The position numbers were made by a program, and so were the translations under genes. From Promethearchaeota archaeon (GTDB taxonomy: Archaea; Asgardarchaeota; Lokiarchaeia; Sigynarchaeales; SOKP01), in NCBI GenBank assembly GCA_019894875.1, contig JAGXNR010000009.1:1-64000 (forward strand): DNA of 64,000 bases, read 5' to 3'. Each line of letters opens with the position of its first letter. Position 1 is the stretch's first letter. The notes under the pieces are model-generated. The model saw nothing but the letters and a program-made list of their open reading frames with translations, was not told where the DNA came from and did not search any database. This document shows, piece by piece, positions 54,689 to 63,964 of this stretch.

Positions 54689-56353
54689 ATGATTTTCATG
54701 ACGGAATTTGATAAAATAAGAGAAGACAAAGAAAAATGGCAACAATCTTTTCCAAATATAAAAGAACGGCAAAAAAGTTTTAGAAATTTATCTGATGTTG
54801 AAATTAAAAGACTTTACACTCCAAATGATATTAAGGATCTAAATTATGAATTGGATTTAGGATTCCCCGGGCAATATCCTTTTACGAGAGGTGCCTATCC
54901 AAACATGTATAGAGGTCAATTTTGGACTATGAGACAATTTGCCGGTTTTGGATCTGCTGAACAAACAAACAACCGATATAAATTTCTAATTGAACACGGC
55001 CAAACTGGATTAAGTGTTGCTTTCAGTCTTCACACGATTTATGGTATAGAGGCATCTGACCAAATGGCATTAGGAGAAGTTGGGAAAGAGGGAGTAGCAA
55101 TTGATACACTAAAAGATATGGAAACTCTATTTGATGGAATTGATCTTTCTAAGATTAGCACATCGATGACAATTAACGCTCCGGCATCAATTCTATTAGC
55201 GATGTATATTGTTACTGCTGAAAAACAAGGACACAATCCCGATCTATTGAGAGGTACCATACAAAACGATATTTTGAAAGAATATATTGCTCAAAAATCA
55301 TGGATCTTTCCACCCGAACCATCAATGCGCTTAATAATTGATACAATAGAATATTGTAACAAACACGTTCCACAATGGTATACGATTAGTATCAGTGGAT
55401 ATCATATAAGGGAGGCAGGCTCTACAGCAGTTCAAGAGTTAGCTTTCACTTTAGCAGATGGATTTGCTTATGTAGAAGCAGCAATTGAGAGAGGAATCGA
55501 TGTTGACGATTTTGCACCTCGATTATCTTTCTTTTTTAATTCTCATAATAATTTTTTCGAAGAAGTTTGCAAATATCGCGCGGCGAGGAGAATTTGGGCT
55601 AAAAGGATGAAGAATACATTTAAGGCTAAAAAACCTGAATCTATGCGGTTGCGATTCCACACCCAAACTGCTGGAGTTTCTTTAACTGCTCAAGAACCAG
55701 AAAATAATATTGTTAGAACTACTCTTCAGGGATTAGCTGCTGTATTAGGAGGAACTCAATCTTTACATACAAATTCATTTGATGAAGCACTGTGCCTTCC
55801 AACCGAAAAAGCTGTAAAAATCGCACTAAGAACTCAACAAATTATCGCATATGAATCTGGAATCACTGATACTGTTGACCCTTTAGCTGGTTCTTATTAT
55901 GTAGAGTGGCTTACTAATAAAATGGAAGAAGAAGCTGAAAATTACTTTACTCAAATTGAAAAATTAGGAGGTGTAATTCCAGCAATAAAAGCTAATTTCT
56001 TACAAAAAGAAATCGCAAATGCTTCCTATAAGTATCAACGAGAAGTTGAGAACCAAGAGAAAGTAATTGTTGCAGTAAACCAATTTCAACAAGAAGATTC
56101 ATCTGCAGTATCAATATTAAAAATTGATGAGAAAGTTGCACAGGAGCAGGTTGATAAATTAGAGCAAATAAAAAAAGATAGAGATAATAGTAAGGTACAT
56201 GAAACCTTGGAAAGGTTAAAAGCAGCAGCAAAAGGCACAGAAAATTTAATGCCTTTCATTATGGAGGCGATAAGAGCTTATGCTTCCATTGGAGAAATTA
56301 TCAATACATTAAAAGAAGTATTTGGAACTTATCATGAAGATTCTATATTTTAA
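54689..56353 (+). CDS. mcmA1: Methylmalonyl-CoA mutase, large subunit N-terminal/catalytic part
   Basis: 554 residues, start ATG 54689 (or 54698). The motifs YPFTRGAYPNMYRGQFWTMR, QTGLSVAFSLHTIYG, SISGYHIREAGSTAVQELAF and TQTAGVSLTAQEPENNIVRT mark the catalytic TIM barrel that converts methylmalonyl-CoA and succinyl-CoA. The B12-binding domain is absent; it is coded by the next gene. The split form is usual in archaea. 14 bp to the next gene; with MeaB it forms an operon. Role: propionyl-CoA or branched-chain degradation, or the reverse. Confidence 0.95.
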   Translation: MIFMTEFDKIREDKEKWQQSFPNIKERQKSFRNLSDVEIKRLYTPNDIKDLNYELDLGFPGQYPFTRGAYPNMYRGQFWTMRQFAGFGSAEQTNNRYKFLIEHGQTGLSVAFSLHTIYGIEASDQMALGEVGKEGVAIDTLKDMETLFDGIDLSKISTSMTINAPASILLAMYIVTAEKQGHNPDLLRGTIQNDILKEYIAQKSWIFPPEPSMRLIIDTIEYCNKHVPQWYTISISGYHIREAGSTAVQELAFTLADGFAYVEAAIERGIDVDDFAPRLSFFFNSHNNFFEEVCKYRAARRIWAKRMKNTFKAKKPESMRLRFHTQTAGVSLTAQEPENNIVRTTLQGLAAVLGGTQSLHTNSFDEALCLPTEKAVKIALRTQQIIAYESGITDTVDPLAGSYYVEWLTNKMEEEAENYFTQIEKLGGVIPAIKANFLQKEIANASYKYQREVENQEKVIVAVNQFQQEDSSAVSILKIDEKVAQEQVDKLEQIKKDRDNSKVHETLERLKAAAKGTENLMPFIMEAIRAYASIGEIINTLKEVFGTYHEDSIF

Positions 56354-56367
56354 ATAGGTGAATTTAA

Positions 56368-56769
56368 ATGGCATATAATAGAAAAATTAAAGTATTAGTA
56401 TGCAAACCGGGTTTAGATGGTCACGATAGAGGTGCTAAAGTCCTTGCTCGAGCTTTAAGAGATGCAGGGATGGAAGTTATTTACACGGGTATTCATCAAA
56501 CACCTGATGATATTGTAAACACAGTTATTCAAGAGGACCCCGATGCAGTTATGTTAAGTATGTTATCAGGCGCTCATAATGCCTTATGTCCTGTAATAAT
56601 GTCTAAGCTCAAGGAACAAGGAATTGATGATGTTCTCGTGGCAGTGGGTGGAATTATACCAGATGAAGATAAACCTTTTCTAGAAGAGCAAGGTTTAAAG
56701 GGATTTTACGGACCTGGGACGAATCTGAATACAATTGTTGAATTTGTACGAAATAATCTCAAAAGATAA
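56368..56769 (+). CDS. mcmA2: Methylmalonyl-CoA mutase, B12-binding subunit
   Basis: 133 residues: the B12-binding domain only. The DxHxxG motif is DGHDRG (about residues 17-22), followed by GIHQTPDDIV and SMLSGAH. It binds adenosylcobalamin and docks to the large subunit. 14 bp after it, 7 bp before meaB. A GTG or TTG start inside the coding end is not needed for meaB, since an ATG follows the stop. Confidence 0.95.
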   Translation: MAYNRKIKVLVCKPGLDGHDRGAKVLARALRDAGMEVIYTGIHQTPDDIVNTVIQEDPDAVMLSMLSGAHNALCPVIMSKLKEQGIDDVLVAVGGIIPDEDKPFLEEQGLKGFYGPGTNLNTIVEFVRNNLKR

Positions 56770-56776
56770 AACAATA

Positions 56777-57772
56777 ATGGATTACTCTGATCTAATCAAA
56801 AATTTATTAAAGGGAAATACTAGGGCTGCAGCAAGACTGATTTCAATTGTAGAAAACGATATTGAAGCGGCAGAAGAAATAATAAATTCAATTTATCAAC
56901 ATACCGGAAATGCGTATATTATTGGTATTACTGGGGCACCTGGGTCGGGTAAATCAACATTCATTTCAACCTTAATAAACAGTTACGTTGAAGATAGTAA
57001 AAAAGTTGGGATTATCTGTGTCGATCCGACTTCTCCTTTAACGGGGGGTGCTTTATTAGGTGACAGAATTCGTATGAAGCAACATTTTTCCTTAAAAAAT
57101 GTGTTTATTAGAAGCATGGCAAATCGGGGTCAATTAGGTGGCTTAGCTAGAGCAACTGAAGATGTCATAAAAATCCTAGATGCCTATGGATGTGATATAA
57201 TCATTGTTGAAACTGTTGGTGTTGGCCAATCAGAAGTTGATATATTTAAATCCGCCCAATCTGTTTTAGTTCTTGTAGTTCCAGGATCAGGAGACGATAT
57301 CCAAGCAATTAAAGCAGGAATAATGGAAATTACTGATATCTTTGTGGTAAACAAAATGGACCTTCCTGGAGCAGACAAAAAAATTGCGGATATCATGCAA
57401 ATGCTTGAATTTAGAAACAGTTATAAGTATGAATCTCAAGATTTTAGTAGTCAATATAGTAAAATACAACAGTGGACACCAGAAATTGCTAAAGTAAACT
57501 CAATAACAGGAGAAAACTTCGAGGAACTTTTTGGAATTATTGAAAAACATAAACAGTTTTTAGAAGAGTCGGGTGTTATTTCAAACTATCTAAAAAATAG
57601 AATTCAAAACGAAACCCTCCAAATTTTAAAGCATAAATTAACTAAAAAAGTAGTAGAATTACTAAGTTCTGATAAAGAAATTGGGAAATATATCGATCAA
57701 GCGATTCAGAAATCTTTAGATCCTTATTCTATGGCAAATCTAATAATAAAACTCTTAGGTCTTGAGAAATAA
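56777..57772 (+). CDS. meaB: MeaB/ArgK-type G-protein chaperone of methylmalonyl-CoA mutase
   Basis: 331 residues from ATG 56777. Walker A GAPGSGKST (53-61), GGALLGDRIRM, IVETVGVGQSEVD and NKMD, all typical. It protects and reloads the mutase B12 cofactor. A longer frame from TTG 56735 overlaps the upstream gene and is less likely. The last 32 codons have a diverged second copy downstream at 60972, on the far side of the surface-protein gene. Confidence 0.95.
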   Translation: MDYSDLIKNLLKGNTRAAARLISIVENDIEAAEEIINSIYQHTGNAYIIGITGAPGSGKSTFISTLINSYVEDSKKVGIICVDPTSPLTGGALLGDRIRMKQHFSLKNVFIRSMANRGQLGGLARATEDVIKILDAYGCDIIIVETVGVGQSEVDIFKSAQSVLVLVVPGSGDDIQAIKAGIMEITDIFVVNKMDLPGADKKIADIMQMLEFRNSYKYESQDFSSQYSKIQQWTPEIAKVNSITGENFEELFGIIEKHKQFLEESGVISNYLKNRIQNETLQILKHKLTKKVVELLSSDKEIGKYIDQAIQKSLDPYSMANLIIKLLGLEK

Positions 57773-58127
57773 GAAGCTTGATTTAGTTCTTAAGATGAGT
57801 CTTAAATCAAATTTTATAAGTACTAAACATAAACACTAAAACTTTTGTATGTTATTTTGCTTTATTCAAGATAAATTTAGGAGAATAACACTTTAGGTTT
57901 TATTCTAAAATCTTCAGATTCTGGAAAAATCAGTGTATTTTGATAGAAGTGACAGACTTGATGATATAAAGAGCCACTATTTGCATGCTAATGCTTACAG
58001 ATAGAATCTATCAATATTTTTTTTCCTATCTTCTTGACAGAATTATTCAAAAGTTTTATAAGTTTTATAAGTTTTAAAAAACAAATTTTAAAGAAAAATC
58101 TACACTAAAAATAAGGGTGTTATTGAA
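57773..58127. other. Intergenic region before the surface protein
   Basis: 355 bp, AT-rich. It holds a tandem repeat of the 9-mer agttttata (58052-58076, two full units and one partial) about 55-75 bp before the ATG, which may include the TATA box. No gene seen. Confidence 0.45.
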
Positions 58128-60881
58128 ATGAGTACAATAAATGAAAAAACTAAACAAATTTTATATACAATAGTATGTGGGATACTTCTTTTTTCCATTA
58201 CCATCCAAGCTAATCCAGGATTTAATAGAATAGATTTAAATAAGGATAATCTTAGGATTAGTGCAGAATTTGACCCATCTGGATTAATTGCATTATGGTC
58301 TGGACCCTTAAATACAATTCCTGAGGGCTGGAAGCTTTGTAATGGTGGGGATAGTACACTAAATATTAGTGATCGGTTTGTATACAGCACTGGTAATATG
58401 GAAGAACCTGGAACTATGGGTGGTAGTAGTTTACATAATCATAGTTATACAACAGTGCCTTACCACGATCATGGCGTTACCGATATAACACAATGTGCTC
58501 ACAGCCATACCTATAACCGCCCAACTGGTGCAGAAGGTTTTTACACAGGAGGTGCTAGTTGTGTTGGTCCTTACAATTCTTACACAAATACTCATTATGC
58601 TCCTCATTCACATGGTGTGGAATATACGGGTGAAACTGATTGTTATACATCTGAAGAGGAAAATATTATACCACCTTATTATAAGTTGGCATATATCGAG
58701 AAAGAAACAAGTGATACTATTATACCTATAGGGTTGATTGTCATGTGGGCAGGGAGTATTGAGAATATTCCTGCAAGTTGGGAACTTTGTAATGGATCGA
58801 ACGGAACACCTGATCTTCGGGATAATTTCATCCAAGGAGTCACTACAGGGGAAGATCCAGGATTTTCAGGCGGGAGTTTGTCCCACAATCATACATATAC
58901 TGATATTCCGAGGCATACGCACACTCTTGCTACCAGTGGATATGATCACAATCATCAATATGGTATAAATTCTTATGATATAAGTCCTTATGTTGGTCCA
59001 GGCCTTCTTGTTTATCGCACCACCAGTGGCTATACGTATACTGCTTCTGTACCTCATATACATAACATGGATGCAGTTGGAATAGAAAACTGTACGACGC
59101 AAAATTCGGAACACATACCTCCTTATTATAAAATAGCTTTTATAATGAACACTGCGCCAATAGATGTATTACCATTGGGAACAATCGTTATGTGGGGAGA
59201 TTCAATAGCGACAATGCCTTCAGGTTGGAACCAATGTAATGGATCATTTGGTACTCCTGATATGCTTAATAGATTTCCAAGAAGTATCGCAACGGGAGAA
59301 CAACCTGGAATTAATGGAGGATCCCCCACTCATCGCCATATTTATACTGAAGTTCCTCTTCATACACACACTATATTATCGGATTCAATGGTTCACAATC
59401 ATATTATGTTTTCTCCAAATGGGATAATGGGCGCGGAACCCTATGGGAGTAGCGGAACCTATTACGAGTCAGGAAGTACAACTAGTACGACAAGCTCGAC
59501 AAGTGCCCCCCATAGTCATAATGTAAATCCTACAGGCTCCACAACTTGTTATACCGAGTATGAAAGTAATATTCCACCATACATTAAACTTATTTATATG
59601 CAGAAAAGTTTATCTATCTACAATCCATCTCCTGCTGATGGAGCTATTGGTATCAGCGATAATCCTACATTAAGCGTGGAGACATCTGATTTAGAAGGGG
59701 ATGACTTGATAATTACATTTTACAATGCTTCAGATGATAGTGTCATAGATGCAGATAATGTTTTAGGTGGAAGTGGTACAGCTTCAGTTGTTTGGTCTGG
59801 GCTCTCTGTCGGTACAAGTTATTCATGGTATATAACAGCGGATGATAGTTCAAATAACGTTCAATTTAATACATGGTCATTTACTACAAATCATGTGCCT
59901 AATGAACCAATAAACCCATCTCCTATTAATGGTGCCATGAACATTGAATATAATCCTACATTAAGCGTGGAAGTATATGATGATGGGGATGATTTGCTAG
60001 TTACTTTTTATGATGATTTTGATGACAGTATAATAGATAGTGACACGGTTTTCGGCGGAAGTGGCACAGCTTCAGTAACATGGTCAGGACTTTCACCGGG
60101 AGCTACATATTCATGGTATGCAACAGCTAATGATGGGTTAAGTACAAATCAGTCTTCCATATGGTCCTTTACTACAAACCATGTACCTAATGAGCCTATA
60201 AATCCTTTTCCGAATGACGGTGCTATAGATGCTGGATATAATCCTACATTGAGCGTTGATGTATCTGATGATGATGGGGATGATTTAACAATCACATTTT
60301 ATGATGCCTCAGATCACAGTGTGATAAATACAGAAATAATTCTTGCGGGGAGTGGTACAGCCTCAGTTACTTGGTCAGGACTTTCACAGGGAACCACTTA
60401 TTCATGGTATGCAACAGCAGATGATGGGTTAAGTACGAATCAATCTGCTACATGGTCATTTACTACAATTCATGTACCTAATGAACCCACAAATCCATCT
60501 CCTGCTGACGGAGCCCTTGATGTTAGTTATAATCCTATTTTAAGCGTGGATGTATCAGATGATGACGGGGATGATTTAACAATCACATTTTATGATGCGT
60601 CAGATGACAGTATAATAGATACATATATAATTCTAGGAGGGAGCGGTACAGCCTGGGTAGTGTGGTCAGGACTCTCACCAGGAATTACATACTCATGGTA
60701 TGCCACAGCTGATGATGGCTTAAACATAACTCAATCTTCAACCTGGATATTTACCACTGCTGAGGAGATAAAACCTCCTCCAGGAGTACCCGGTTTTAGC
60801 TTAATGATTCCCGTAATAGTTGGAACCGCAGCATTAATTTCAGTAAAAGTGCATTTGAAGCGTAAAAAAAAAATTAAATAA
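58128..60881 (+). CDS. Secreted surface protein with three tail-collar-like modules and four beta-sandwich repeats
   Basis: 917 residues. Signal helix at 13-30. Three modules of about 150 residues (start near 54, 205 and 354) share xMW(A/G/S)GxxxxxPxGWxxCNG, GGSxxHNH and IPPYYK segments; this is the layout of phage tail-collar and microcystin-dependent-protein domains. From 497 four repeats of about 96 residues (NEPINPSPxDGA ... YNPTLSVxVSDDDGDDL ... GGSGTASVTWSGLSPGTTYSWYA) follow, like fibronectin-III/Ig domains. The end is PGVPGF, a helix and KRKKKIK, an anchor. His-rich loops (HNHSYTTVPYHDHG) could bind metal. Outer-surface adhesin or decoration is likely. The DNA repeats at 288-bp spacing in the second half. 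Confidence 0.82.
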   Translation: MSTINEKTKQILYTIVCGILLFSITIQANPGFNRIDLNKDNLRISAEFDPSGLIALWSGPLNTIPEGWKLCNGGDSTLNISDRFVYSTGNMEEPGTMGGSSLHNHSYTTVPYHDHGVTDITQCAHSHTYNRPTGAEGFYTGGASCVGPYNSYTNTHYAPHSHGVEYTGETDCYTSEEENIIPPYYKLAYIEKETSDTIIPIGLIVMWAGSIENIPASWELCNGSNGTPDLRDNFIQGVTTGEDPGFSGGSLSHNHTYTDIPRHTHTLATSGYDHNHQYGINSYDISPYVGPGLLVYRTTSGYTYTASVPHIHNMDAVGIENCTTQNSEHIPPYYKIAFIMNTAPIDVLPLGTIVMWGDSIATMPSGWNQCNGSFGTPDMLNRFPRSIATGEQPGINGGSPTHRHIYTEVPLHTHTILSDSMVHNHIMFSPNGIMGAEPYGSSGTYYESGSTTSTTSSTSAPHSHNVNPTGSTTCYTEYESNIPPYIKLIYMQKSLSIYNPSPADGAIGISDNPTLSVETSDLEGDDLIITFYNASDDSVIDADNVLGGSGTASVVWSGLSVGTSYSWYITADDSSNNVQFNTWSFTTNHVPNEPINPSPINGAMNIEYNPTLSVEVYDDGDDLLVTFYDDFDDSIIDSDTVFGGSGTASVTWSGLSPGATYSWYATANDGLSTNQSSIWSFTTNHVPNEPINPFPNDGAIDAGYNPTLSVDVSDDDGDDLTITFYDASDHSVINTEIILAGSGTASVTWSGLSQGTTYSWYATADDGLSTNQSATWSFTTIHVPNEPTNPSPADGALDVSYNPILSVDVSDDDGDDLTITFYDASDDSIIDTYIILGGSGTAWVVWSGLSPGITYSWYATADDGLNITQSSTWIFTTAEEIKPPPGVPGFSLMIPVIVGTAALISVKVHLKRKKKIK
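59600..60760 (+). repeat. Four tandem 288-bp coding repeats
   Basis: Units beginning near 59615, 59903, 60191 and 60481 encode the four beta-sandwich domains of the surface protein. The 288-bp spacing is almost exact, and stretches such as tggtatgcaacagc recur unchanged, so recent duplication or gene conversion inside the gene is likely. Confidence 0.75.
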
Positions 60882-60971
60882 ATATTTAATTATTAAACTT
60901 TTTTTTTTTAATTTCTATATGTTTTTAAAAATTGAACGAACTAAGTCAAAGAGTTAATTAACTCTTATATA

Positions 60972-61067
60972 GAAATTGGAACATACATTAATCAAGCAAT
61001 TCAAAAGCCATTAGATCCTTATTCTATGGCAAATCTGATAATAAAAATTTTAGGGCTTAAACATTAG
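60972..61067 (+). pseudogene. Relic of the 3' end of a second meaB gene
   Basis: 32 codons read EIGTYINQAIQKPLDPYSMA followed by NLIIKILGLKH and a stop. The same part of meaB (57677-57772) reads EIGKYIDQAIQKSLDPYSMA and so on. Most differences fall in third codon positions, as in a copy that stayed under selection for some time and was then lost. No start or upstream part is left. It lies just after the surface-protein gene. Confidence 0.8.
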
Positions 61068-61169
61068 AGAATTTGTAATTCTTTAGTATATTATAGATCG
61101 AAGGAAGAAGAAATTGTTTTAATACTTCTTTTCATATTGATAATATAATTCAACTTTAATAGAAGAGAA

Positions 61170-61811
61170 TTGGAAATGAGGGATATTACACTTTCAGATA
61201 AAAATATATTGATTTATCGGATAATTTTTGCAGCCCTAAGCTGGTTTTTCATGATACTAAGTGCTTCTATCTATGCTTTTAATTACGGTTCAGTTCTCCC
61301 TTGGTTTAATGTTTTTAAATCTTTTTCATATCAAACAAACCTTATAATTACTATTTGGCTTACATTAGCAATTGTATGGCATAATAAGCCAGAATCTCTT
61401 GAAAGAATTACAGGTCTTCTCAAAGGTGCGTTTACTATGTATATAACAATAACGTTCGTAGTCTTTGCAGTTTTATTGAGCCCCTTTTCTCAACCCACAG
61501 GATTCGCAGCATTCAATAATTTAGTTATACATTATATTATTCCAATCGCATTCATAGTCGATTGGGTATTAACAGAAACTAAAATGAGATATAAATGGTC
61601 CTACTTACCATATTGGATATTATATCCACTGTGTTATATAGTATTTGCTGTTATACATGGCACATTCACGGGTAATTATGTATATTATTTTCTGGATATC
61701 AGTGCACTCGGATTTTTGGTGTTTTTTTTGTTCGTCTCAGTTCTAATAGTATTCGGCATAGCTTTGGGATGTCTATACATCTGGATTAATAGAAAAAGAA
61801 CAGAAGGATGA
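61170..61811 (+). CDS. Pr6Pr-family-like membrane protein
   Basis: 213 residues (TTG 61170, or ATG 61176). Six hydrophobic segments are visible, with SFSYQTNLIITIWL, HYIIPIAFIVDWVL and WILYPLCYIVFAVIHG at places typical of the Pr6Pr family. No catalytic residue is known. Transcribed on the plus strand after the meaB relic; a TATA-like stretch lies about 25-40 bp upstream. Confidence 0.7.
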   Translation: MEMRDITLSDKNILIYRIIFAALSWFFMILSASIYAFNYGSVLPWFNVFKSFSYQTNLIITIWLTLAIVWHNKPESLERITGLLKGAFTMYITITFVVFAVLLSPFSQPTGFAAFNNLVIHYIIPIAFIVDWVLTETKMRYKWSYLPYWILYPLCYIVFAVIHGTFTGNYVYYFLDISALGFLVFFLFVSVLIVFGIALGCLYIWINRKRTEG

Positions 61812-61844
61812 AAAATTGGAAATTAAGTACCCTAATTTTAATTA

Positions 61845-62108
61845 TTAATCTTTACTTTTTTTAGGATCTACCCACTCTGAATAAATCTCTATAATGGTTA
61901 AGGCTTTACTCTGATGACACTTCTCACATTCTTCATCGATAAGTTTTTTAAACACGAAATCCCCAGCTTTTAATTTTCTTGAAAAATCTGCTTGACAAGA
62001 TCCACATTTAATCACAGTATGCTTTTTCTCAACAAATCTTTTTTTACGATCAAGAATTTCCCCAATGGCGGGAATTGGGGGAAGGTTTTCGAGAGGATCA
62101 TCGCTCAT
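61845..62108 (-). CDS. Small zinc-ribbon-like protein
   Basis: 87 residues with CGSC and CEKCH separated by about 24 residues, a likely zinc ribbon, and a Pro-rich acidic N-terminus (DDPLENLPPIPAIGEIL). No family recognised. It is 180 bp downstream of the HtpX-type gene on the same strand. Confidence 0.6.
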   Translation of the reverse strand: MSDDPLENLPPIPAIGEILDRKKRFVEKKHTVIKCGSCQADFSRKLKAGDFVFKKLIDEECEKCHQSKALTIIEIYSEWVDPKKSKD

Positions 62109-62287
62109 TTTAGGTTTATCTCCTTTCAGGCGTTAGAAAGCTTAATAATGATTTTTTTATCTAAGTTATAAAGCAAAACAATACTAATAATCTTTTAGAT
62201 TTAATTTAATTAATAATCTCAATTACATAGAGCAAGAAATATTAATGACTTTAAAAATAATATGAATAAAAAAAAGTTGAGTTAAAA

Positions 62288-63964
62288 TTAAAACCAAAAG
62301 TACAAACAAACTATACCTAGGATAAACGCTAAAGCTGCCCAGAAATATCTAAAATGCTTTGCATAATTTCTATGTCTACTTCCCGATTCGGATTCTATAG
62401 TATCTACTTGAATATATGGTGATGGACCTCTTCTATACCAACCCTTGATTCTGACTCGTTGACCGATTAATCTTTTGACTGTTCTAAGAGAGAATATTAA
62501 ATCAACAATTCCTATTCCGAATCGATAATCAACATACATTAAGCCAGTCTTGTCTTGGAAATACATGTCCTCACTGAAATAATATCCCGGAACACCTCTC
62601 CCAACAATTTTTCCCTCCAGAATTGCAGGTACTGTTCTTATTGGGCTCACTTTTACATTCGTTACTAGATCAACTACTGTATGTGGGGTGAATCCGCTCT
62701 TATACATATATCTTGTTTTAATCAGAGAAGCGAAACCCATTAAATAAAATCCTACTGCCCATATGAGGAGTATATTTTGTAAATTTAAAAACAATAATGT
62801 AGCTAGGTTAAGCATCCAAGCAATCGTTAATCCAATCAAAGCTATTAAGATAATAGTAGGTAATAATTTCATAAAGATATCTCCGAGAAACTGATCCCAC
62901 AAAGTTTTTCCTGCTTGTTCTTCTTTCAACTTTCTGGCAATAGTGAAGTCAATTTCAGGTTTCACACCATACAATTCACATTGCTCATTCAAACGCATAA
63001 TTCTTTTTGCTGGCAGGGGGTGTGTTGATTTAATTTGATAAAATTTTGCCCAAGGGTTAAATAAGTCCCATGCTGCGGCTGCTTGAATTGCATCCATTGA
63101 CAAAACTCCTGTAGTGCTTACACTTATAATCCCCAATCCTTTTGCAGCGCTCGGATCAAAGATTCCTAATCCTCTAAGAGCCCTAACTCTCGATTTGTTC
63201 CTTTCCTTAATGTTCCCGTCAACTAACAAGCCATAGGCAATCTTAACTAACCCCGTCGATAAAGCATTCGGATCTTCTAACACTTCAGCACTATGTTCAT
63301 CAGCATAATATTCTCGAACCCTACTAACTATCAGTGATATTAAAAATCCTACATAATAGCTGATAAAAGATAACACAGCAATGGCAATTAACGCAATTCT
63401 AAGAACATTCGCTCCATCACTGTCGCTAGAACTTCTTCTACCAGAAAACCAGCTAGCATAATATGCCCATCGAGCAACTGTTAATAATACTAATGGAATA
63501 GCAAATACAATAGTCATAATTATAAAATCTGAATGCACTACATGCCCTAATTCGTGCGAAAATACTGCATTCTGCTCTCTTTCATTTAAATACTCGAGGA
63601 TTCCATCAGTGATTATAACTCTCGCTGAATTTTTACTCCAACCATAAGTAAATGCATTGGGATTGAGATCATGGATAATCCCAAGTCTGGGTTGTCGAAT
63701 TCCATTAAACGCGACCACTTTATCAAGGGAATCTGCTAAGTGAGGGTAACGAATAGCAAAATCTTCATAAGGAATCCAATCTATAGCATAGAGCCACCCT
63801 ACAATTAGCGGAGAAATTCCATATTGGAGTAACACCATTCCAATGGTTAATGCGACCATGATTAATAATCCCAACAGCGAAGAAGGTAAGAACCAAACAC
63901 CTATAACAAAAATTACTGCATAAAGAAGTGCAAATAAGGCAGTTATAGCCAATCCTGAAGCCAA
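62288..63964 (-). CDS. M48 (HtpX-type) membrane metalloprotease with extra C-terminal domain
   Basis: 558 residues from the TTG at 63964. Two N-terminal transmembrane helices, the zinc motif HELGH (about 139-143) and a third ligand in EYYADEHSAE (near 217). Further helices at 175-205 and 375-430, then a soluble beta-rich C-terminal part (about 440-535) before a last helix. HtpX proteases degrade misfolded membrane proteins; they are usually about 290-330 residues, so this one is long. The start is uncertain: in frame before TTG lie K, I, I, G, L, K after a TGA, and an AGGTGA ribosome binding site stands 18 nt upstream of the TTG, much closer to the ATT/ATA codons. Confidence 0.85.
   Translation of the reverse strand: MASGLAITALFALLYAVIFVIGVWFLPSSLLGLLIMVALTIGMVLLQYGISPLIVGWLYAIDWIPYEDFAIRYPHLADSLDKVVAFNGIRQPRLGIIHDLNPNAFTYGWSKNSARVIITDGILEYLNEREQNAVFSHELGHVVHSDFIIMTIVFAIPLVLLTVARWAYYASWFSGRRSSSDSDGANVLRIALIAIAVLSFISYYVGFLISLIVSRVREYYADEHSAEVLEDPNALSTGLVKIAYGLLVDGNIKERNKSRVRALRGLGIFDPSAAKGLGIISVSTTGVLSMDAIQAAAAWDLFNPWAKFYQIKSTHPLPAKRIMRLNEQCELYGVKPEIDFTIARKLKEEQAGKTLWDQFLGDIFMKLLPTIILIALIGLTIAWMLNLATLLFLNLQNILLIWAVGFYLMGFASLIKTRYMYKSGFTPHTVVDLVTNVKVSPIRTVPAILEGKIVGRGVPGYYFSEDMYFQDKTGLMYVDYRFGIGIVDLIFSLRTVKRLIGQRVRIKGWYRRGPSPYIQVDTIESESGSRHRNYAKHFRYFWAALAFILGIVCLYFWF

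Noticed and set aside
56735..56776. Earlier TTG start of meaB overlapping the B12 subunit gene
   Set aside because: The extra 14 residues are not typical for MeaB and an ATG in good position follows the upstream stop.
58052..58076. Short tandem agttttata repeat as a CRISPR or iteron
   Set aside because: Only two and a half 9-bp units in AT-rich DNA; probably simple-sequence slippage.
57677..61067. Direct repeats at both ends of the surface-protein gene as attachment sites of an integrated element
   Set aside because: The two copies differ mostly at synonymous positions, as expected for an old paralogue, and no integrase or other mobile gene lies between them.
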